Below, piece after piece: positions 33,445-42,077 of a stretch of 64,000 nt of DNA. The position numbers and the translations under genes were made by a program. The first letter of the stretch is position 1. Every line of letters starts with the position of its first letter. Source of the stretch: Mesonia hippocampi (GTDB lineage Bacteria > Bacteroidota > Bacteroidia > Flavobacteriales > Flavobacteriaceae); contig NZ_JACIFO010000005.1 of NCBI RefSeq assembly GCF_014197445.1, positions 174,190-238,189 of the forward strand, in the 5' to 3' direction. The notes beneath the pieces are model-generated. The model saw only the letters and a program-made list of their open reading frames with translations, made no database searches and was not told the DNA's origin.

Positions 33445-33549
33445 CGTTTATATAAATAAAAAAATTACAGCATCTGTCAACTACACAAACCGCTTAAGAT
33501 TGTTTCAAAATCTTTTTGTTTATTTGTAGTCTTTTCAATAATAATTTTA

Positions 33550-34140
33550 ATGAAAAAATCAGCACTAACCCGTCATAACATCCTAACTAAAGCTTTTGAA
33601 TTAATTTATGCTAATGGGTATAGAGCTTCTAGCATCGACGATATCCTTACCAATACACAAGTAACCAAAGGAGCCTTTTACTACCATTTTAAAAACAAGG
33701 AAGAAATGGGCATTGCGCTGATTAATGAAATATTAAAAACTCACCTATCAAAAAAATTTATTGAGCTGCTAGAAAGTAAAGATACCCCATTAGAGTCTAT
33801 ATACTGCCTAATACATTATCTTCTTATTGAAGATAGGTTGTTAAAAACAGAGCTAGGTTGTCCAGCATCAAACCTCATCCAAGAAATGACACCTTGGAAT
33901 ACTCCTTTTTCTAATGCATTAAATAACTTGGTTAACGAATGGTTAAACTTATTAGAAGCTACACTTGAAAAAGGAAAAAAAGATGGATTTATCAATAAAG
34001 AAATAAACTCAAAATCGGTAGCTACTTTTATTCTTTCTGGGTATTGGGGCGCAAGAAATCTAGGTAAACTAGAAAAATCTAAAAAACCTTATAATACTTT
34101 CTTAGAGCAACTTAAAACCTATTTAAAAACCTTGGAATAA
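33550..34140 (+). CDS. TetR/AcrR family transcriptional regulator
   Basis: A 196-residue repressor-type protein. The N-terminal DNA-binding domain (about 5-50) reads RHNILTKAFELIYANGYRAS, then DILTNTQVTKGAFYYHFKNKEEMG, the standard TetR helix-turn-helix. The C-terminal ligand-binding part (about 55-190) is helical and contains one Cys (ELGCPASNL) and the SGYWGARNLGKL ending often seen in the TetR_C family that governs HD or reductase genes. Its likely target is the gene 81 bp downstream, whose promoter carries CATACTA-type half-sites. The ligand is unknown. Between the genes, the palindrome could alternatively end its own transcript. Confidence 0.88.
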   Translation: MKKSALTRHNILTKAFELIYANGYRASSIDDILTNTQVTKGAFYYHFKNKEEMGIALINEILKTHLSKKFIELLESKDTPLESIYCLIHYLLIEDRLLKTELGCPASNLIQEMTPWNTPFSNALNNLVNEWLNLLEATLEKGKKDGFINKEINSKSVATFILSGYWGARNLGKLEKSKKPYNTFLEQLKTYLKTLE

Positions 34141-34154
34141 TTTTTTTTACCAAA

Positions 34155-34187
34155 AAACATACTAATTGGTATGTTTTTATAACTTTG
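34155..34187 (+). promoter_or_regulatory. Predicted operator and -7 box upstream of the HD gene
   Basis: A palindrome AAACATAC-TAATTG-GTATGTTT (34155-34176) lies immediately upstream of TAACTTTG (34180-34187), a perfect TAnnTTTG -7 box. A repressor bound here would cover the space between -33 and -7. Two further half-sites, CATACTA at 34189-34195 and TAGTATG at 34218-34224 (overlapping the ATG), repeat the motif. The palindrome plus its T run could also act as the TetR gene terminator. Confidence 0.5.
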
Positions 34188-34221
34188 CATACTAATCATA
34201 ATCTATAAATACAGAAATAGT

Positions 34222-34962
34222 ATGTACAACAACTTAGGAGTATTGAAGAAAAAAGAAATCTCGAGTTTTAAACGTGGACTTATAAGCGCTAAACTTGGAG
34301 AAAATAAAAACAAGTTATTCAATTGGCTAGGCATAAAATCGTATAGAGAAATCGATTTTAAGCAAATAAGCATACCCGATTCTAAAATTGCCGCTTTAGC
34401 CATAGAGGAAGCTAACGATTTATATTCGCCTTCACTACTAAAACACTGCTACAGAACTTATTTTTTTAGTGCAGGATTAGCCATTTCTCAAAATTTAAAA
34501 ACAGATATAGAGTTTCTATTTACCACTTCCATCTTACATGATATAGGTCTAACCGATAAACACAACCACGCCTGTAGCCAACAATGCTTTGCTATTTACG
34601 GAGGAGATTTTATAAAGGAGTTTGCCTTAAAAAACGGAATTGACGAACTAAAGGCAACCAAAATGAAAACCGCTATAGATATGCATTTAAACCCTTATGT
34701 AAACAGAAAAAAATTTGGAAACGAAGCCTACCTTTTATCTAAAGGAGCTGCCATGGATGTGGTTGGCGCGCACACCTTCCAACTTAATCATAATTTTATT
34801 CACAAGGTACATCAAGAGTTTCCCCGCACCCACTTTAAAGAAGATATTCTTAACACCATGACATCATTAAACCATAAAAAAAACACAAGAGCAGATATAC
34901 TTTTTAAAATGGGGTTTAAAAAACTTGCGGCTAATAATAAACTAAATTCAGTATTCAAATAA
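34222..34962 (+). CDS. HD-domain hydrolase, cyanamide-hydratase-like
   Basis: A 246-residue cytosolic protein with an HD metal-dependent phosphohydrolase-type domain: His75 in LLKHCYRTYFF, His106-Asp107 in SILHDIGLT, His155 in AIDMHLNP and Asp179 in AAMDVVGAH. The HCxR...HDIG pattern and the spacing resemble cyanamide hydratase-like and related single-domain HD proteins rather than the HD-GYP or dGTPase groups. The extra residues 1-60 are helical and charged. The reaction and substrate are unknown; the group includes enzymes acting on small nitriles or isonitriles as well as phosphoesters. It lies next to a TetR gene and has a palindromic operator-like site at its promoter, so induction by a small molecule is plausible. 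Confidence 0.78.
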   Translation: MYNNLGVLKKKEISSFKRGLISAKLGENKNKLFNWLGIKSYREIDFKQISIPDSKIAALAIEEANDLYSPSLLKHCYRTYFFSAGLAISQNLKTDIEFLFTTSILHDIGLTDKHNHACSQQCFAIYGGDFIKEFALKNGIDELKATKMKTAIDMHLNPYVNRKKFGNEAYLLSKGAAMDVVGAHTFQLNHNFIHKVHQEFPRTHFKEDILNTMTSLNHKKNTRADILFKMGFKKLAANNKLNSVFK

Positions 34963-34997
34963 ATCACACAACCTGAAAAACAAACAGTTACTTTTTG

Positions 34998-35005
34998 TAT
35001 ATTTG
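34998..35005 (+). promoter_or_regulatory. Predicted -7 box of the 278-aa lipoprotein gene
   Basis: TATATTTG matches TAnnTTTG, 23 bp before the ATG at 35029. Confidence 0.45.
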
Positions 35006-35028
35006 GTTTTAACCCAAAAACCTATTTT

Positions 35029-35865
35029 ATGAAAACTACATTCCTTAGCCTTTTTATAAGTATTTTATTGTTTTCCTGTTCTAGTGATGATGATACAAGC
35101 AACAACACTCCCGAGCCAGAAACCCAAAACAAAAGCTACTTCCCTACGGCAATAAATAACAGTTGGACATACCAAAACACCAGCCAAATAGAAGGACATG
35201 ACAACAAAAGTCAAAACCAAGAAAAAATCCATATAGCCGATAGTCATAACAAAGAAAATACTACTTTTTATACCTTTCAATCCAATTTAAGTTTTGAAAA
35301 TCAAGGGCTAGTTACCGGAGCGCTAACTACTGGAGAGCTAGCAGAAGTAAACAAAGAACTAATTTATAACGGAAATTTTAAAGTAGACTTAAGCCCATTA
35401 GGTATAGGTGAATATATAGAAATTCCTATTACCAACCTTATTATATATAAAAGTGATGCCGATAAAAACACCATCCTCGCAGAGATTTCTGGCACGCACC
35501 AGCAAGATGTAAATTGGCAAATGAGCGCCCCTATCCCCTTAACATTAAATTACAGCATCACTTCTAAACAAAATGAAAGCCCAAATGAATTCGAGGTAAA
35601 CTCCACTACATATACCGATGTAATCTCGGCAGCATTAAGTATAGAAATTAAACTTGATGCTTCATTATTAGGTCTTTCTATCCCCATTATGAAACCTCAG
35701 GAAGCCGTAATTTCTACCAATTACTTCGCAAAAGATGTAGGCTTAATCCATAGCAAAACAACCACTCATTATGTAGTTGAAGATTTATCTAACTTTGGCG
35801 TCCTTAACATCCCAGATTTTAGATTAATTAGCTCACAAGATTTAATTGATTATAACTTGCAGTAA
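35029..35865 (+). CDS. Lipoprotein with probable surface-export signal
   Basis: A 278-residue lipoprotein: MKTTFLSLFISILLFSC gives lipobox LFSC and acylated Cys17. The residues right after it, SSDDDTSNN, are acidic and match the lipoprotein export signal described for Bacteroidota (S-D-D-type in Flavobacterium), so the protein is probably placed on the cell surface. The remainder is beta-rich (YFPTAINNSWTYQN, TYTDVISAALSIEIKLD, FAKDVGLIHSKTTTHY), resembling a group of flavobacterial lipoproteins whose start reads YFPL..GNSWTY. Function unknown. It ends at a strong terminator. Confidence 0.72.
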   Translation: MKTTFLSLFISILLFSCSSDDDTSNNTPEPETQNKSYFPTAINNSWTYQNTSQIEGHDNKSQNQEKIHIADSHNKENTTFYTFQSNLSFENQGLVTGALTTGELAEVNKELIYNGNFKVDLSPLGIGEYIEIPITNLIIYKSDADKNTILAEISGTHQQDVNWQMSAPIPLTLNYSITSKQNESPNEFEVNSTTYTDVISAALSIEIKLDASLLGLSIPIMKPQEAVISTNYFAKDVGLIHSKTTTHYVVEDLSNFGVLNIPDFRLISSQDLIDYNLQ

Positions 35866-35879
35866 TGCTGTACTTACAA

Positions 35880-35920
35880 AAACCCTTATTTACACACACA
35901 AATAAGGGTTTCTTATTTTT
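35880..35920 (+). terminator. Terminator after the 278-aa lipoprotein gene
   Basis: Perfect 12-bp stem AAACCCTTATTT / AAATAAGGGTTT with an 8-nt loop (ACACACAC), followed by a T-rich tract. Confidence 0.88.
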
Positions 35921-35977
35921 AACCTATATTTTATAAAAATTAACGCTTTATAAAGCATTTTGCTAAGGCTGCTCTTA

Positions 35978-35985
35978 TACCTTTG
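35978..35985 (+). promoter_or_regulatory. Predicted -7 box of the 161-aa barrel gene
   Basis: TACCTTTG matches TAnnTTTG, 17 bp before the ATG at 36003. A TTTG at 35959-35962 is present but only 15 bp away, shorter than usual. Confidence 0.45.
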
Positions 35986-36002
35986 GGTTAAAACAATATC
36001 TT

Positions 36003-36488
36003 ATGAAAAAATTCGTAATGTTAGCCTTTATAGGCTTTGGATTTATTTTTACCGCTAAAGCACAAGAAATATCTAAAAACGCAATCGGACTCCGCATGGG
36101 TGGTTCTGATGGCGTTGGCGCAGAAGTTTCTTATCAACGACAAATTCACAAAGAAAACAACAGGATCGAAGCTAACCTAGGTTGGAGAAACAATAGTAGT
36201 TTTGATGTTTTTAAACTTACAGGATTATACCATTGGGTTTGGAATATAGAAAACAACTTTAATTGGTATGCAGGTGCTGGTGCAGGTTTTGGAAATGTAG
36301 AAGACAAACACCACTACCATAACGATGGTAGCTTTTTATACCTTGCCGGGACAATAGGTATTGAATATAATTTTGATATCCCTTTACAAATCTCATTAGA
36401 TCTTCGTCCAGAATTTAGCTTTAGCGATTACCATGCTATAAACGATGTTACACCAGATTTAGCACTTGGCGTACGTTATAAATTCTAA
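36003..36488 (+). CDS. Small outer membrane beta-barrel protein
   Basis: A 161-residue protein with signal peptide (ending FTAKAQEIS). The mature chain alternates strands with Gly and aromatics (NAIGLRMGGSDGVGAEVSYQRQ, NRIEANLGWRNNSSFDVFKL, WYAGAGAGFGNVED) and ends DLALGVRYKF with the C-terminal Phe that the Bam machinery recognises. It is compatible with an eight-stranded barrel of the OmpA/OmpW size class. Function unknown. It has its own promoter and a strong terminator, so it is monocistronic. Confidence 0.82.
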   Translation: MKKFVMLAFIGFGFIFTAKAQEISKNAIGLRMGGSDGVGAEVSYQRQIHKENNRIEANLGWRNNSSFDVFKLTGLYHWVWNIENNFNWYAGAGAGFGNVEDKHHYHNDGSFLYLAGTIGIEYNFDIPLQISLDLRPEFSFSDYHAINDVTPDLALGVRYKF

Positions 36489-36556
36489 TCATATAATATA
36501 GTTGAATTACCCTAAAACAGGTTAACAGCTTTACCTATATAATTAAATTGAAACCT

Positions 36557-36588
36557 AACCTGTAAAGTTAAACTTTACAGGTTTTTTT
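36557..36588 (+). terminator. Terminator after the 161-aa barrel gene
   Basis: Stem AACCTGTAAAG / CTTTACAGGTT (11 bp, 5-nt loop) followed by seven T residues. Confidence 0.9.
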
Positions 36589-36603
36589 ATTGTGCCTAAT
36601 AAA

Positions 36604-37731
36604 TTAATATTGGTTTATTGCTTTTTTATAAACCGCCTCATATTGCGGAACAACTTTCTCGATATCAAAAGCCAAAGCTGTTGTTTTTGCTTGCTGCTTA
36701 AATTGTTTTAAAACAGCATCGTCTTTAAGTATTTTAACGGCATTTGCAGCCATTTCAGACACATTACCTACATCGCTTAAATATCCCGAAAACCCTTGCC
36801 TATTTACCTCGGGAAGCCCTCCTGTATTAGACGAGATTACAGGCACGCCATTTGCCATGGCCTCTAAAGCTGCTAGCCCAAAACTTTCCGACTCTGAAGG
36901 AAGTAAAAATAAATCAGAGAAACATAAAATTTTATTAATCTCGGTACTCTCTCCCATAAAAAGCACATCTTGCCTAATTCCTAACTCTTTGGCTAACTCT
37001 TTGGCAGGTAATTGTTGTGGCCCATCACCTACCATTATCAATTTAGCTTTACATTGCTTTCTTAACTCGGCAAAAATTTTAATTACATCTATTATTCGTT
37101 TTACTTTTCTAAAGTTAGAAATGTGCGTAACAATTCGTTCATCTTCGTTTGCCATAATGCTACGTTGGCAATCAGAAAAATGACCCCTTAGCTTACTAAA
37201 ATCTATAAAGTTAGGAATTACTTTTATAGCGTTTTTTATATCAAATAATCGTAAAGTATCATCTTTTAAACTTTGAGATACCGAAGTTACACAATCGCTT
37301 TTATTGATACTAAAAGTTACTGCAGGTTTATAAAAAGGATGATTTCCCACCAAGGTAATATCTGTTCCGTGTAAGGTAGTAACCATAGGTATATCTATGC
37401 CTTCTTCTGCCAACATTTGTTTTGCCATATAGCCTGCATAAGCATGAGGAATAGCGTAATGTACATGCAAAACTTCTATCTTATGAAGCTTTACCATATC
37501 TACCAATTTGCTAGACAAAGCTAACTCGTAAGGCTGGTAGTGAAATAACGGATACTCAGGAACATTAACCTGATGGTAGTGGATATGATTAGACAAATGC
37601 TCTAATCGTACAGGCTGCTTATAAGTTATAAAATGTACTTGATGCCCTCGCTTAGAAAGCGCCATTCCTAATTCGGTAGCTACTACACCACTTCCTCCAA
37701 AAGTAGGATAACATACAATGCCTATTTTCAT
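36604..37731 (-). CDS. bshA: N-acetyl-alpha-D-glucosaminyl L-malate synthase
   Basis: GT4 glycosyltransferase that joins N-acetylglucosamine from UDP-GlcNAc to L-malate, the first step of bacillithiol synthesis. The 375-residue length and the family-specific start MKIGIVCYPTFGGSGVVATELG are characteristic. Also seen: HVHYAIPHAYAGYMAKQ, TTLHGTDITLVG, the acceptor-site VIPNFIDFSK, and the GT4 donor site SESESFGLAALEAMANGVPVI (E-x7-E motif; seen as ESFGLAALEAMA). BshB and BshC are not in the window. Its presence implies the organism uses bacillithiol as a low-molecular-weight thiol, known for flavobacteria. It follows the NagZ-fusion gene, 75 bp downstream, on the same strand. Confidence 0.93.
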   Translation of the reverse strand: MKIGIVCYPTFGGSGVVATELGMALSKRGHQVHFITYKQPVRLEHLSNHIHYHQVNVPEYPLFHYQPYELALSSKLVDMVKLHKIEVLHVHYAIPHAYAGYMAKQMLAEEGIDIPMVTTLHGTDITLVGNHPFYKPAVTFSINKSDCVTSVSQSLKDDTLRLFDIKNAIKVIPNFIDFSKLRGHFSDCQRSIMANEDERIVTHISNFRKVKRIIDVIKIFAELRKQCKAKLIMVGDGPQQLPAKELAKELGIRQDVLFMGESTEINKILCFSDLFLLPSESESFGLAALEAMANGVPVISSNTGGLPEVNRQGFSGYLSDVGNVSEMAANAVKILKDDAVLKQFKQQAKTTALAFDIEKVVPQYEAVYKKAINQY

Positions 37732-37806
37732 AACTTAATGTATTTTATTAGTATTTCTAAGAAAACCGACAGATTTTACCCCTATAATTAATATGCAAAA
37801 AGTATC

Positions 37807-40728
37807 CTAATCAATTATTGCATCGTAAATAATTCGTTGTATATCTGTACGTATATTTTCTGTAATTAACTTTCTATTACCTGCATCTGGATAAGTTCTG
37901 TTAGACAGGAAAACATAAATTAATTCTGCCTCCGGATCTGCCCATGCGTAAGTACCTGTAAAACCCGTATGCCCAAAACTTGTCATAGATACACAACCAC
38001 AGGTAGGGCCAACATCGCCCAATTGAGGTTTATCGAAACCTACGCCTCTACGTACATCTTCATCACAATAATAACAGGTATTAAAGGCCGCTATTGTGGT
38101 TTCTTTAAAATAACGTTTACCTCCATAATAACCTTTATTAAGGTACATTTGCATTATTTTAGCAACATCATTAGCATTGCTAAACAAGCCGGCATGTCCT
38201 CCAATTCCTCCCTGCATTGCCGCACCTTGGTCATGTACTGTTCCTTGAATGGTTTGCATACGCCAATAAGTATCGTCTTCTGTTGGAATTATATTTTGCT
38301 TTGGGTAATACTGTAAAGGCAAATAGCTTGTACGCGAAGCTCCTAAACTTTTATATAAATGCTGTTGTACAAGCTTATCTAAACTTTGGCTGTAATGCGT
38401 CTCTATATACTTTTTTAATAAATAATAAGGTAAATCACTGTATTTATATTCGTCTGCCTCACGTAACTCACTAGCGGCTATTTCATGATACATCGTATCT
38501 TGATAGTCTTTTCGCATATACATTTTCGGTGCTACCTCTACTGAAAAGATCGCATTTTTTTTATGGCTAAAATAATCGGTTGAAGGTTCTTTTGTTAAAC
38601 TATCAAGGGTACTTACATAAAACGGAATCCATGCTTTAAACCTAGCGTAATGACTCAACATTCTTTTTAAAGAAATATCCGCCTTATTGGTCGTACTCAA
38701 TTCGGGTAAAATATCTTTCAACGTACTTTGCATGTTTACCTCTCCTTTTTCATAAAGCTCCATAAACAAAGGTAAAGTTGCCAGAATTTTGGTTAACGAT
38801 GCTACATCATACAAATCTTCATCCTTTACTTTTTGTTTTTTCTGATAGGTATGATACCCAAAATTTTTCTGATAAACTACTTTTCCTCTTCTTGCCACAA
38901 GTACCTGCAAACCTGGAGTCATACTATCGTTTACGGCTCTATTAGCAACAGCATCTATTTGGTAAAGCATTTTAGGGTCTATCCCCACGCGTTCTGGCAA
39001 ACTATAAGATAAACGTTTAATAGCTTTAGTTTTAAACTGAGTTCCTACAGGAAATTCTTTTCCTATACTTACAGGAAGTTTTCCTTTTGCCCCAATAGCC
39101 CCAAAAATTAACTCTGCCATTTTGTTTTGGGCAATTTCACTATTTTGATAGCCTATTACAATTCCTTTTAAATTGGTGGTACTTTTTACATCCAACAAAG
39201 CATAGGGACGTGTAAATACAGAAAGAATTGTAGGTTTTACACGGGCTATTTCATGAAGCCAAACCAACTCTTTATTAGTAAATTTATAAGATTTCCATGG
39301 ACTTTGGTTAGACTTATGAAAACCTATAATAACTTTTGTATAAGAAGATAATGCTGTGATTAACTCGTTAAGATGGGGCTTCTCTAGCTTATCTACCTTA
39401 GCATATTTATTAAGTTGAGTAAAAAAAGCATCGCCATTATCATCGCCAAAATGTACATAAGCTATTTTTTCTTCGGCTAAATCTTTAACAGGAATAATTC
39501 CCGTATCATTTTTAATAAGGGTTATTGCATTTTCTAAAAGTTCTTCATACAACACATCATTTGCTTCGGTGTTTAAGTCCTCTACAAGTTCTGCTCTATC
39601 TACAGGAGTTAAATTGTTCAAACCTGCTTGATACTTTGCCATCAATATTTTTTTTACCGAATAAGCCAAACGTTCTTCTGTAACAATACTGTCTTGATAA
39701 GCTTGGTATAGCTTTGCCGAAGCTTTAGGGATGTTTTTAGAAATTAACAAAATATCATTTCCTGCCAGAAATGCTTCTAAATCTACTTCTCCTGGAGCTG
39801 CATAATCGGCTACACCGTTCATATTTAAAGCATCGGTGAAAATAAGTCCTTCGTATGCGTATTCTTCTCGTATTAGCCCACTAATAATTTTCTTAGATAA
39901 TGAAGAAGGAAAATTAGCTCGACCCTCTAATGCAGGAACATTCAAATGCCCTACCATTACACTAGAAACCTTTTCCTTTATAATTTCTCGAAAAGGGTAT
40001 AACTCTAACGAGTCTAAACGGGTACGACTAAAATCTAACCTAGGTAAAGCTTTATGCGAATCGATATCGGTATCACCATGCCCAGGAAAGTGTTTTGCGC
40101 TAGAAAGGACGCCTTCTTGGTGCATGCCTTGCATAAAAGCAATGGCTTTTTGGGTAACGTTATACTTATCTTCTCCAAACGAACGATTACCGATAATAGG
40201 GTTTGCAGGATTGTTGTTAATATCCACCACAGGACCAAAATTTACATGTACGCCTAAACGTTTACAGTGTCTGGCAATGGCTGCTCCTGTTTTTTTAACA
40301 AGCTCGTCATCTTCTATCGCTCCCAAAGTCATATTCCAAGGGAAAGCATAGGTAGAATCTAATCGCATGGCCAAGCCCCATTCGGCATCCATAGCAATTA
40401 ATAAGGGTACTTTTGCAGCTTGTTGATATTCGTTAGTAAGTTTAGCTTGTTGTTGAGGTCCTCCTTTAGAAAAAATAATCCCACCTATATGATACTGTTG
40501 GATTAAGTGTTTTATGTAATCGGTTTCTTTTTTGCTTTTATTAGAGAAAATATCCACCATAAAGAGTTGACCTATTTTTTCTTGTAAGCTTAATGTATTA
40601 TACGTGCTATCTACCCATTTCTTTTGAGTGAGATAATCTTTGGTTTCGAGTGGAGATTTTACACGTGATTGTGCTAAGGCAACAAGGTTTATCCCTAAAA
40701 AAAACAGACAAAAAAACAGCTTCTTCAT
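37807..40728 (-). CDS. GH3 beta-N-acetylglucosaminidase fused to a serine beta-lactamase-like domain
   Basis: A 973-residue exported protein (signal peptide ending ALAQ, residues 1-20). Residues about 45-375 are a GH3 NagZ-type domain with KHFPGHGDTD (212-221), the Asp/His acid-base element DSH (223-225) and nucleophile Asp299 in FTDALNM. A GH3 C-terminal-like segment follows (about 395-570). Residues about 580-970 are a class C beta-lactamase/penicillin-binding fold with Ser644-x-x-Lys647 (SLTK), Tyr763-Ser-Asp (in place of YxN) and His920-Thr-Gly (HTG). It probably removes GlcNAc from muropeptides and acts on peptides or esters through the second domain; the latter reaction is not known. 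NagZ is usually cytosolic, so an exported fusion suggests periplasmic peptidoglycan trimming. Confidence 0.9.
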   Translation of the reverse strand: MKKLFFCLFFLGINLVALAQSRVKSPLETKDYLTQKKWVDSTYNTLSLQEKIGQLFMVDIFSNKSKKETDYIKHLIQQYHIGGIIFSKGGPQQQAKLTNEYQQAAKVPLLIAMDAEWGLAMRLDSTYAFPWNMTLGAIEDDELVKKTGAAIARHCKRLGVHVNFGPVVDINNNPANPIIGNRSFGEDKYNVTQKAIAFMQGMHQEGVLSSAKHFPGHGDTDIDSHKALPRLDFSRTRLDSLELYPFREIIKEKVSSVMVGHLNVPALEGRANFPSSLSKKIISGLIREEYAYEGLIFTDALNMNGVADYAAPGEVDLEAFLAGNDILLISKNIPKASAKLYQAYQDSIVTEERLAYSVKKILMAKYQAGLNNLTPVDRAELVEDLNTEANDVLYEELLENAITLIKNDTGIIPVKDLAEEKIAYVHFGDDNGDAFFTQLNKYAKVDKLEKPHLNELITALSSYTKVIIGFHKSNQSPWKSYKFTNKELVWLHEIARVKPTILSVFTRPYALLDVKSTTNLKGIVIGYQNSEIAQNKMAELIFGAIGAKGKLPVSIGKEFPVGTQFKTKAIKRLSYSLPERVGIDPKMLYQIDAVANRAVNDSMTPGLQVLVARRGKVVYQKNFGYHTYQKKQKVKDEDLYDVASLTKILATLPLFMELYEKGEVNMQSTLKDILPELSTTNKADISLKRMLSHYARFKAWIPFYVSTLDSLTKEPSTDYFSHKKNAIFSVEVAPKMYMRKDYQDTMYHEIAASELREADEYKYSDLPYYLLKKYIETHYSQSLDKLVQQHLYKSLGASRTSYLPLQYYPKQNIIPTEDDTYWRMQTIQGTVHDQGAAMQGGIGGHAGLFSNANDVAKIMQMYLNKGYYGGKRYFKETTIAAFNTCYYCDEDVRRGVGFDKPQLGDVGPTCGCVSMTSFGHTGFTGTYAWADPEAELIYVFLSNRTYPDAGNRKLITENIRTDIQRIIYDAIID

Positions 40729-40771
40729 TAAAAAAATACAACTTTATTTATACCAGACTTCTTTGTTAAAA

Positions 40772-41254
40772 CTATAAAAAACGTTGATGCCAACTGTCTT
40801 TTAATGGCACTTCCCAATCGTTTACATACTCTACTTTTGTATTTACTAAGTTATTAAATACAATGGTATTGGCAGAAACCGACTTGTTTTTTACTAATTT
40901 TTTAAAATCGATAAGGGGTTTATAAGCAACAAATTCACCTTGTTTAAAGCTCACGTTCATCTTATCTAATAAGTCTACCTGATATTTTTTCTCTAACGAT
41001 TGAATAAAGTGTACTTGCGCATCTATAGAGCAGCCACTCGCTATTGTTACTTCTTGGTCTAAACCAATAATGATAAAGCGTTTATATTTAATTTCGAAAC
41101 CTGCTTTAAGGCTTGCTCCATGAGCTGCCCATTGGGTTAGGAACTGGGTTAATTCTTGTTCTAATTCTATGAGCTCATCTGCGGTAAATGAGCGGTTGGC
41201 TTGATATATCCATATACGAGCTTCTTCTGGAAGCTCTTGAAAAGGTACGAGCAT
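40772..41254 (-). CDS. Conserved Bacteroidota protein, often mislabelled ABC transporter ATPase
   Basis: A 160-residue soluble protein. Databases often name the family ABC transporter ATPase, but there is no Walker A or B motif here, so that name is rejected. The conserved start MLVPFQELPEEARIWIYQANR determines the choice of the inner ATG at 41254; the longer version from 41287 would overlap the stop of the upstream iron-sulfur gene. The middle (WAAHGASLKAGFEIKYKRFIII and ASGCSIDAQVHFIQSL) is well patterned, with one Cys. It begins 10 bp after the HdrB-like gene, so it is co-transcribed with that module. Function unknown. Confidence 0.8.
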   Translation of the reverse strand: MLVPFQELPEEARIWIYQANRSFTADELIELEQELTQFLTQWAAHGASLKAGFEIKYKRFIIIGLDQEVTIASGCSIDAQVHFIQSLEKKYQVDLLDKMNVSFKQGEFVAYKPLIDFKKLVKNKSVSANTIVFNNLVNTKVEYVNDWEVPLKDSWHQRFL

Positions 41255-41264
41255 AATTATTATT

Positions 41265-42056
41265 TTATAAATCTTCGGCCTCTGCAATCATTTCGGCCAC
41301 ATCTTTCACTTCTATCTCTGCTTCTTTTTCTTTGCTTTTTACGCCATCTGTCATCATGGTGTTACAAAATGGGCATCCTGCTGCAATTAACTCCGGATTG
41401 GTTTCTAATGCTTGTTCTGTACGTAGTACGTTTACATCTTTATTTCCTTTTTCAGGTTCTTTGAACATTTGTCCTCCTCCGGCACCACAACACAAGCCTT
41501 GGCTTTTACATTTTCGCATTTCGATAAGTTCAACTTCTAGTTTTCTTAGCAAATCGCGAGGAGCTTCGTATTCATTATTAGCTCTTCCTAAATAACAAGG
41601 GTCGTGAAAAGTAATACGTTTTCCTTTAAACTTTCCGCCTTCTACACGTAACCTACCTTCTTCCAATAAGTCTTTTAAAAACTGTGTATGGTGTACTACT
41701 TCATAATTACCTCCTAATCCGGGATATTCGTTTTTTATGGTGTTGAAACAGTGCGGGCAGGCAGTTACTATTTTTTTAACTTCGTAGGCATTTAAAACCT
41801 CGATGTTTGTAACAGCTTGCATTTGGAATAAAAACTCATTTCCGGAACGTTTTGCAGGGTCTCCTGTACAGCTTTCTTCTGTTCCAAGCACGGCAAATTC
41901 TACATTTGCTTTGGAAAGAATTTTCACAAAAGCTTTGGTTATTTTTTTGGCTCTATCATCAAAACTTCCTGCACAACCTACCCAAAATAACACTTCAGGT
42001 TGTTTTCCTTCTACCATATATTCTGCCATTGTAGGCACTTTTAATACTTCTGCCAT
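41265..42056 (-). CDS. HdrB-like iron-sulfur protein (CCG domains)
   Basis: A 263-residue cytosolic protein with two cysteine-rich CCG domains as in heterodisulfide reductase subunit B, GlpC and LutA/E: first set Cys28, Cys63, Cys100-x-x-Cys103 (TACPHCFNT); second set Cys154, Cys189-Cys190 (LCCGAGGGQMF), Cys228-x-x-Cys231 (AGCPFCNTM). Such domains ligate noncubane iron-sulfur clusters. Note the first set has a single Cys (Cys63) where CC is expected. It pairs with the membrane HdrC/NarI-like gene 21 bp upstream, forming a membrane-bound electron-transfer module whose donor is unknown. No flavoprotein subunit is adjacent. Confidence 0.88.
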   Translation of the reverse strand: MAEVLKVPTMAEYMVEGKQPEVLFWVGCAGSFDDRAKKITKAFVKILSKANVEFAVLGTEESCTGDPAKRSGNEFLFQMQAVTNIEVLNAYEVKKIVTACPHCFNTIKNEYPGLGGNYEVVHHTQFLKDLLEEGRLRVEGGKFKGKRITFHDPCYLGRANNEYEAPRDLLRKLEVELIEMRKCKSQGLCCGAGGGQMFKEPEKGNKDVNVLRTEQALETNPELIAAGCPFCNTMMTDGVKSKEKEAEIEVKDVAEMIAEAEDL

Positions 42057-42077
42057 AATAATTATTCCCTTTATTTT

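Noticed and set aside
40772..41254. Label ABC transporter ATPase
   Set aside because: The protein has neither Walker motif nor ABC signature.
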